A stretch of DNA of 64,000 nt, from positions 1,612,001 to 1,676,000 of the forward strand of contig NW_027480480.1 in the NCBI RefSeq assembly GCF_051401765.1, read 5' to 3'. The translations under genes and the position numbers were made by a program. The DNA is from Calliopsis andreniformis. Lineage: Eukaryota > Arthropoda > Insecta > Hymenoptera > Andrenidae. Below are positions 60,502-64,000 of the stretch, one piece after another (the stretch's first letter is position 1; each line of letters opens with the position of its first letter). The notes under the pieces were generated by a model. That model was not told where the DNA came from. It was given only the letters and a program-made list of their open reading frames with translations, and made no database searches.

Positions 60502-63500
60502 ACTGAGTGTTGAGTGTTGAATGATGAGAATTGATGTCTGTGAATAAAGATTTGAAAATTGCAGATTGAGTATTGAGTATTGAAAACAGTGAATTGATGA
60601 TATTCTATTGAGGATTGATAATTCACAACTGATTGTTGAGGACTGAGGTCTGATGATTGAGGATTCAGGATTGAGGATACAGGTTTGAGGTTCGAGGACT
60701 GAGGATTGAGGGTTGAGGATTGAGGTTTGAGGATTGAGGATTGAGGATTGAGGATTGAAGATTGAGAATTGGGTATTGCCGATTGAACATTGAGGATTGA
60801 GGATTGAGGATTGAGGACTGTAGATTGAGTATTGAGGAATGAAGATTGAGGACTGAGGATTGAGGATTGAGGATTGAGGATTGAAGATTGAGGATTGGGT
60901 ATTGAGGATTGACGATTGAGGATTGAGTATTGAGGACTGAGAATTGAGGATTGAGGATTGAAGATTGAGGATTAAGGATTGAAGATTGAGTATTGATGAT
61001 TGAAGATTGAGGATTGAGGATTGAGTGTTGACGATTGAGGACGAGGGCTGACGATTGAGGATTGAGGTTTGAGGATTGAGGATTGTGGATTGAGGACTGA
61101 GGATTGAGGATTGAGGATTTAGTATTGAGGATTGAAGATTGAGTATTGAGGATTGAAAATTGACGATTGAGGATTGAGGATTGAAGATTGAAGATTGAGG
61201 TTTGGGGACTGAGTATTGAGGGTTGAGTGATGAGAATTGATGATTGTGGATAGAGATTTGAAGATTTCAGGTTGATTATTGAGTATTGAAACCAGTGAAT
61301 TGAGGATATTCTATTGAGGATTGAGGATTGACAACTGATTGTTGAGGACTGAGGTCTGAAGACTGAGGATTCAGGTTTGAGGATTCAGGATTGAGGTTTG
61401 AGGACTGAGGATTGAGGATTGAGGATTGAGGATTGAGGATTGAAGATTGAGTATTCAGGATTGGAGATTGGCGATTGAGGATTGAAGACCGAGTATTGAG
61501 GATTGAGGATTGAAGATTGAGTATTGATGATTGAAGATTGAGGATTGAGGATTGAGGGTTGAGGTTTGAGGACGAGGACTGACGGTTGAGGATTGAGGTT
61601 TAAGGATTGAGGATCGAGGATTGAGGGCTGAAGGTTGAATATTGATGATTGAAGATTGAGGATTCAGTATTGATGGTTGTGGATTGAGGACGAGGTCTGA
61701 GGGTTGAGTATTGTTGTTTGAGGTCTGAGGATTGAGGATTGAGGATTGAGGATTGAGAATTGAGGATTGAGGATTGAGGATTGAAGATTGAGGATTGGGT
61801 ATTGAGGAATGAAGAATGAGGATTGAGGATTGAGTATTGAGGATCGAGGATTGAAGACTGAGTATTGAGGATTGAAGATTGAGGATTGAGTATCGAGGAC
61901 TGAGGATTGCGGACTGAGGATTGAGGATTGCAGATTCAGTATTGAGGATTGAAGATTGAGGATTGAGGATTGAGGATTGAGGTTTGAGGATTGAAGATTG
62001 AGGATTGGGGATTGAGGATTGACGATTGAGTATTGAGTATTGAGGATTGAGAATTGAGGATTGATTATTGAAGATTGAGTATTGAGGATTGAAGATTGAG
62101 TATTGAGGATTGAGGATTGAGGATTGAGGATTGAGGATGAGGGCTGAGGGTTGGGGGTAGGGGTTTGAGGACTGAGGCCTGAGGATTGAGGGTTGAGAAC
62201 TGAGGACTGAGGATTGAGGATTGAAGATTGAGGATTGAGGATTGAGGATGAGTGCTGAGGGTTGAGGATTGAGGTTTGTGGACTAAGGAATGAGGATTGA
62301 GGATTGAGGATTGAGGATTGAGGATGAGTGCTGAGGGTTGAGGATTGAGGTTTGTGGACTAAGGAATGAGGATTGAGGATTGAGAGTTGAGGATTGAGGA
62401 TTGAGGATTGAAAATTTAGGATTGGGTGTTGAGGATTGAAGAATGAGGATTGAGGAATGAGGATTGAGGATTGAGGATTTAGGATTCAAGATTGAGTATT
62501 GAGGATTGAAGCCTGGCGATTGAGGATTGAGGATTGAGGATTGACGATTGAGGATGGAGGATTGAAGATTGAGTATTGAGGATTGAAGATTGAGGATCGA
62601 GGATTGAGGATTGAGGATTGAGTATTGAAGATTGAGGATTGGGGACTGAGTGTTGAGTGTTGAATGATGAGAATTGATTTCTGTGAATAAAGATTTGAAA
62701 ATTGCAGATTGAGTATTGAGTATTGAAAACAGTGAATTGATGATATTCTATTGAGGATTGATAATTGACAACTGATTGTTGAGGACTGAGGTCTGAAGAT
62801 TGAGGATTCAGGATTGAGGATACAGGTTTGAGGTTCGAGGACTGAGGATTGAGGGTTGAGGATTGAGGTTTGAGGATTGAGGATTGAGGATTGAGGATTG
62901 AAGATTGAGAATTGGGTATTGCGGATTGAACATTGAGGATTGAGGATTGAGGATTGAGGATTGAGGACTGAGGATTGAGGATTGATGATTGAGGATTGAG
63001 GATTGAGAATTGAGGATTGAGGATTGAGGATTGAAGATTGAGGCCTGGGCATTGAGGATTGAAGAATGAGGATTGAGTATTGAGGATTGAAGATTGAGGA
63101 TTGCAGATTGAGTATCGAGGATTGAAGATTGAGGGTTGAGGATTGAGGATTGAGGATTGAGCATTGAGGATTGAGGATTGAGGATTGAGGATTGTAGATT
63201 GAGTATTGAGGAATGAAGATTGAGGACTGAGGATTGAGGATTGAGGATTGAGGATTGAAGATTGAGGATTGGGTATTGAGGATTGACGATTGAGGATTGA
63301 GTATTGAGGACTGAGAATTGAGGATTGAGGATTGAAGATTGAGTATTGAGGATTGAAAATTGAGGATTGAGGATTGAGGATTGAAGATTGAAGATTGAGG
63401 TTTGGGGACTGAGTGTTGAGGGTTGAGTGATGAGAATTGATGATTGTGGATAGAGATTTGAAGATTTCAGGATGAGTATTGAGTATTGAAACCTGTGAAT

Positions 63501-64000
63501 TTATGATATTCTGTTGAGGATTGAGGATTGATAACTGATTGTAGAGGACTGAGGGCTGAAGATTGAGGATTCATGATTGAGGATTCAGGATTGAGGTTTG
63601 AGGACTGAGGATTGAAGATTGAGGATTGAGGACTGAGTATTGAGGATTGAGGATTGAGTATTGAGGGTGGAAGACTGAGGATTGGGTATTGAGGGTTGAA
63701 CGTTGAGGATTGAGGGTTGAGGATTGAGGATTGAGGATTGAAGATTGAAGATTGAACATTAATGATTGAAGATTGAGGATTGAGGATTGAGGGTTGTGGA
63801 TTGAGGACGAGGACTGTGGGTTGAGTATTGATGTTTGAGGTCTGAGGATTGAGGATTGAGGATTGAGGATTGATGATTGAAGATTGGGGATTGAGGATTG
63901 ACGATTGAGGATTGGGTATTAAGGAGTGAGAATTGAGGATTGAAGATTGAAGATTGAGTGCTGAGGATTGAAGATTGAGGGTTGAGGATTGATAATTGAG
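60502..64000 (+). repeat. A-B-A'-C unit cut by the window end
   Basis: Cores start at 60502, 61208, 62645 and 63408. Spacings are 706, 1,437 and 763 bp, so this is the form without the 357-bp duplication. The D core, expected 831 bp after C at about 64,239, falls outside the window. Confidence 0.9.

Larger units (their letters stand above)
1..64000 (+). repeat. Heptamer satellite array (TTGAGGA)n, fills the window
   Basis: Consecutive 7-base units close to TTGAGGA run from the first to the last base. Common variants change one base, giving units such as attgaag, attgagt, actgagg, tttgagg and gttgagg. Occasional 6-base or shortened units (for example before gagggct or gacgagg) shift the register between blocks. 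The orientation never inverts, and C is scarce on the + strand throughout. The + strand carries TGA in every frame within each 21 bases of consensus, so it is closed; the - strand has no stop in the consensus, so it stays open. No tRNA, rRNA, transposon, promoter or terminator signal was seen. The array begins before and continues beyond the window. A chromosomal role (centromere, heterochromatin) is inference. Confidence 0.97.

Noticed and set aside
84..63610. CRISPR array (repeats separated by spacers)
   Set aside because: The repeated cores are 203 bp and the spacers are the same satellite and hundreds of bases long; there is no short identical repeat with unique spacers and no cas gene.
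832..63759. Dozens of long open reading frames on the - strand as protein-coding genes
   Set aside because: All encode variants of ILNPQSS, which is what the reverse-complemented heptamer gives in any frame. They overlap in different frames, begin at chance ATG codons and end at common variants; no other domain or signal is present.
1..64000. A repetitive structural protein gene (heptad repeats as in the RNA polymerase II tail, ice-binding or silk-like proteins)
   Set aside because: The heptapeptide is a consequence of the 7-base DNA period. Changes are spread over all codon positions and units of 6 bases break the frame, unlike a selected repeat protein.
1..64000. Telomeric repeat array
   Set aside because: TTGAGGA is not a telomere repeat I know, and the layered higher-order structure with diverged units is typical of internal satellites.
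1..64000. Bacterial short-tandem-repeat (heptamer) region
   Set aside because: Some bacteria have heptamer repeats, but these are short and intergenic; 64 kb with kilobase higher-order units and no gene is not consistent with that.
1..64000. Hairpins or inverted repeats
   Set aside because: The near absence of C on the + strand prevents long self-complementary stems, and none were seen.

Overview
The whole 64 kb window is one satellite DNA array, and I find no supportable gene in it. On the + strand every stretch reads as copies of a 7-base unit (consensus TTGAGGA, equivalently GAGGATT), always in the same orientation, with almost no C on that strand. The array runs off both ends of the window. 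An array this long, with layered higher-order repeats and no genes, points to eukaryotic heterochromatin (centromeric, pericentromeric, B- or sex-chromosome). I cannot name the species: I recognise no family, and there is no gene or transposon to place it.

Four levels of organisation are visible. (1) The heptamer. (2) A 203-bp 'core' made of 29 strongly diverged heptamers in perfect register; I count 61 copies in several sequence types (A, B, A', C, D, E, F, G, H, I, X), separated by 0.2-2.2 kb of near-consensus heptamers. (3) A higher-order unit of five cores, A-B-A'-C-D, of about 5.3-5.7 kb when complete. A-to-B is exactly 706 bp in all ten copies and C-to-D exactly 831 bp in all eight, while the other spacings vary by duplication or deletion. 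(4) Segmental duplications of kilobases at offsets of 17,182, 33,924/33,938, 37,382, 30,685/30,062, 7,509 and 5,120 bp.

Layout by core start: 84-2,388 E-F-G; 2,389-7,313 A-B-A'-C-D; 7,314-10,949 B-A'-C-D; 10,950-12,677 coreless mosaic; 12,678-15,361 H-H'-I; 15,362-17,265 E' plus coreless mosaic; 17,266-19,570 E-F-G again; 19,571-24,864 and 24,865-30,230 two full A-B-A'-C-D units; 30,231-34,168 two A-B half-units; 34,169-39,910 full unit; 39,911-45,776 full unit plus long mosaic spacer; 45,777-46,601 X; 46,602-49,299 H-H'-I again; 49,300-50,255 E' with a 181-bp tandem duplication; 50,256-54,780 A-B-C-D (A' deleted); 54,781-60,501 full unit; 60,502-64,000 A-B-A'-C cut by the window end.

The many long reading frames on the - strand are a by-product of the heptamer. 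Its reverse complement has no stop codon in any frame, and because 7 and 3 share no factor all three frames give the same heptapeptide, ILNPQSS. They should not be annotated as proteins. The points most worth a second look are the register-locked 203-bp core, the recurrent three-tetrad G-quadruplex motif, and the very clear record of unequal exchange between array segments.
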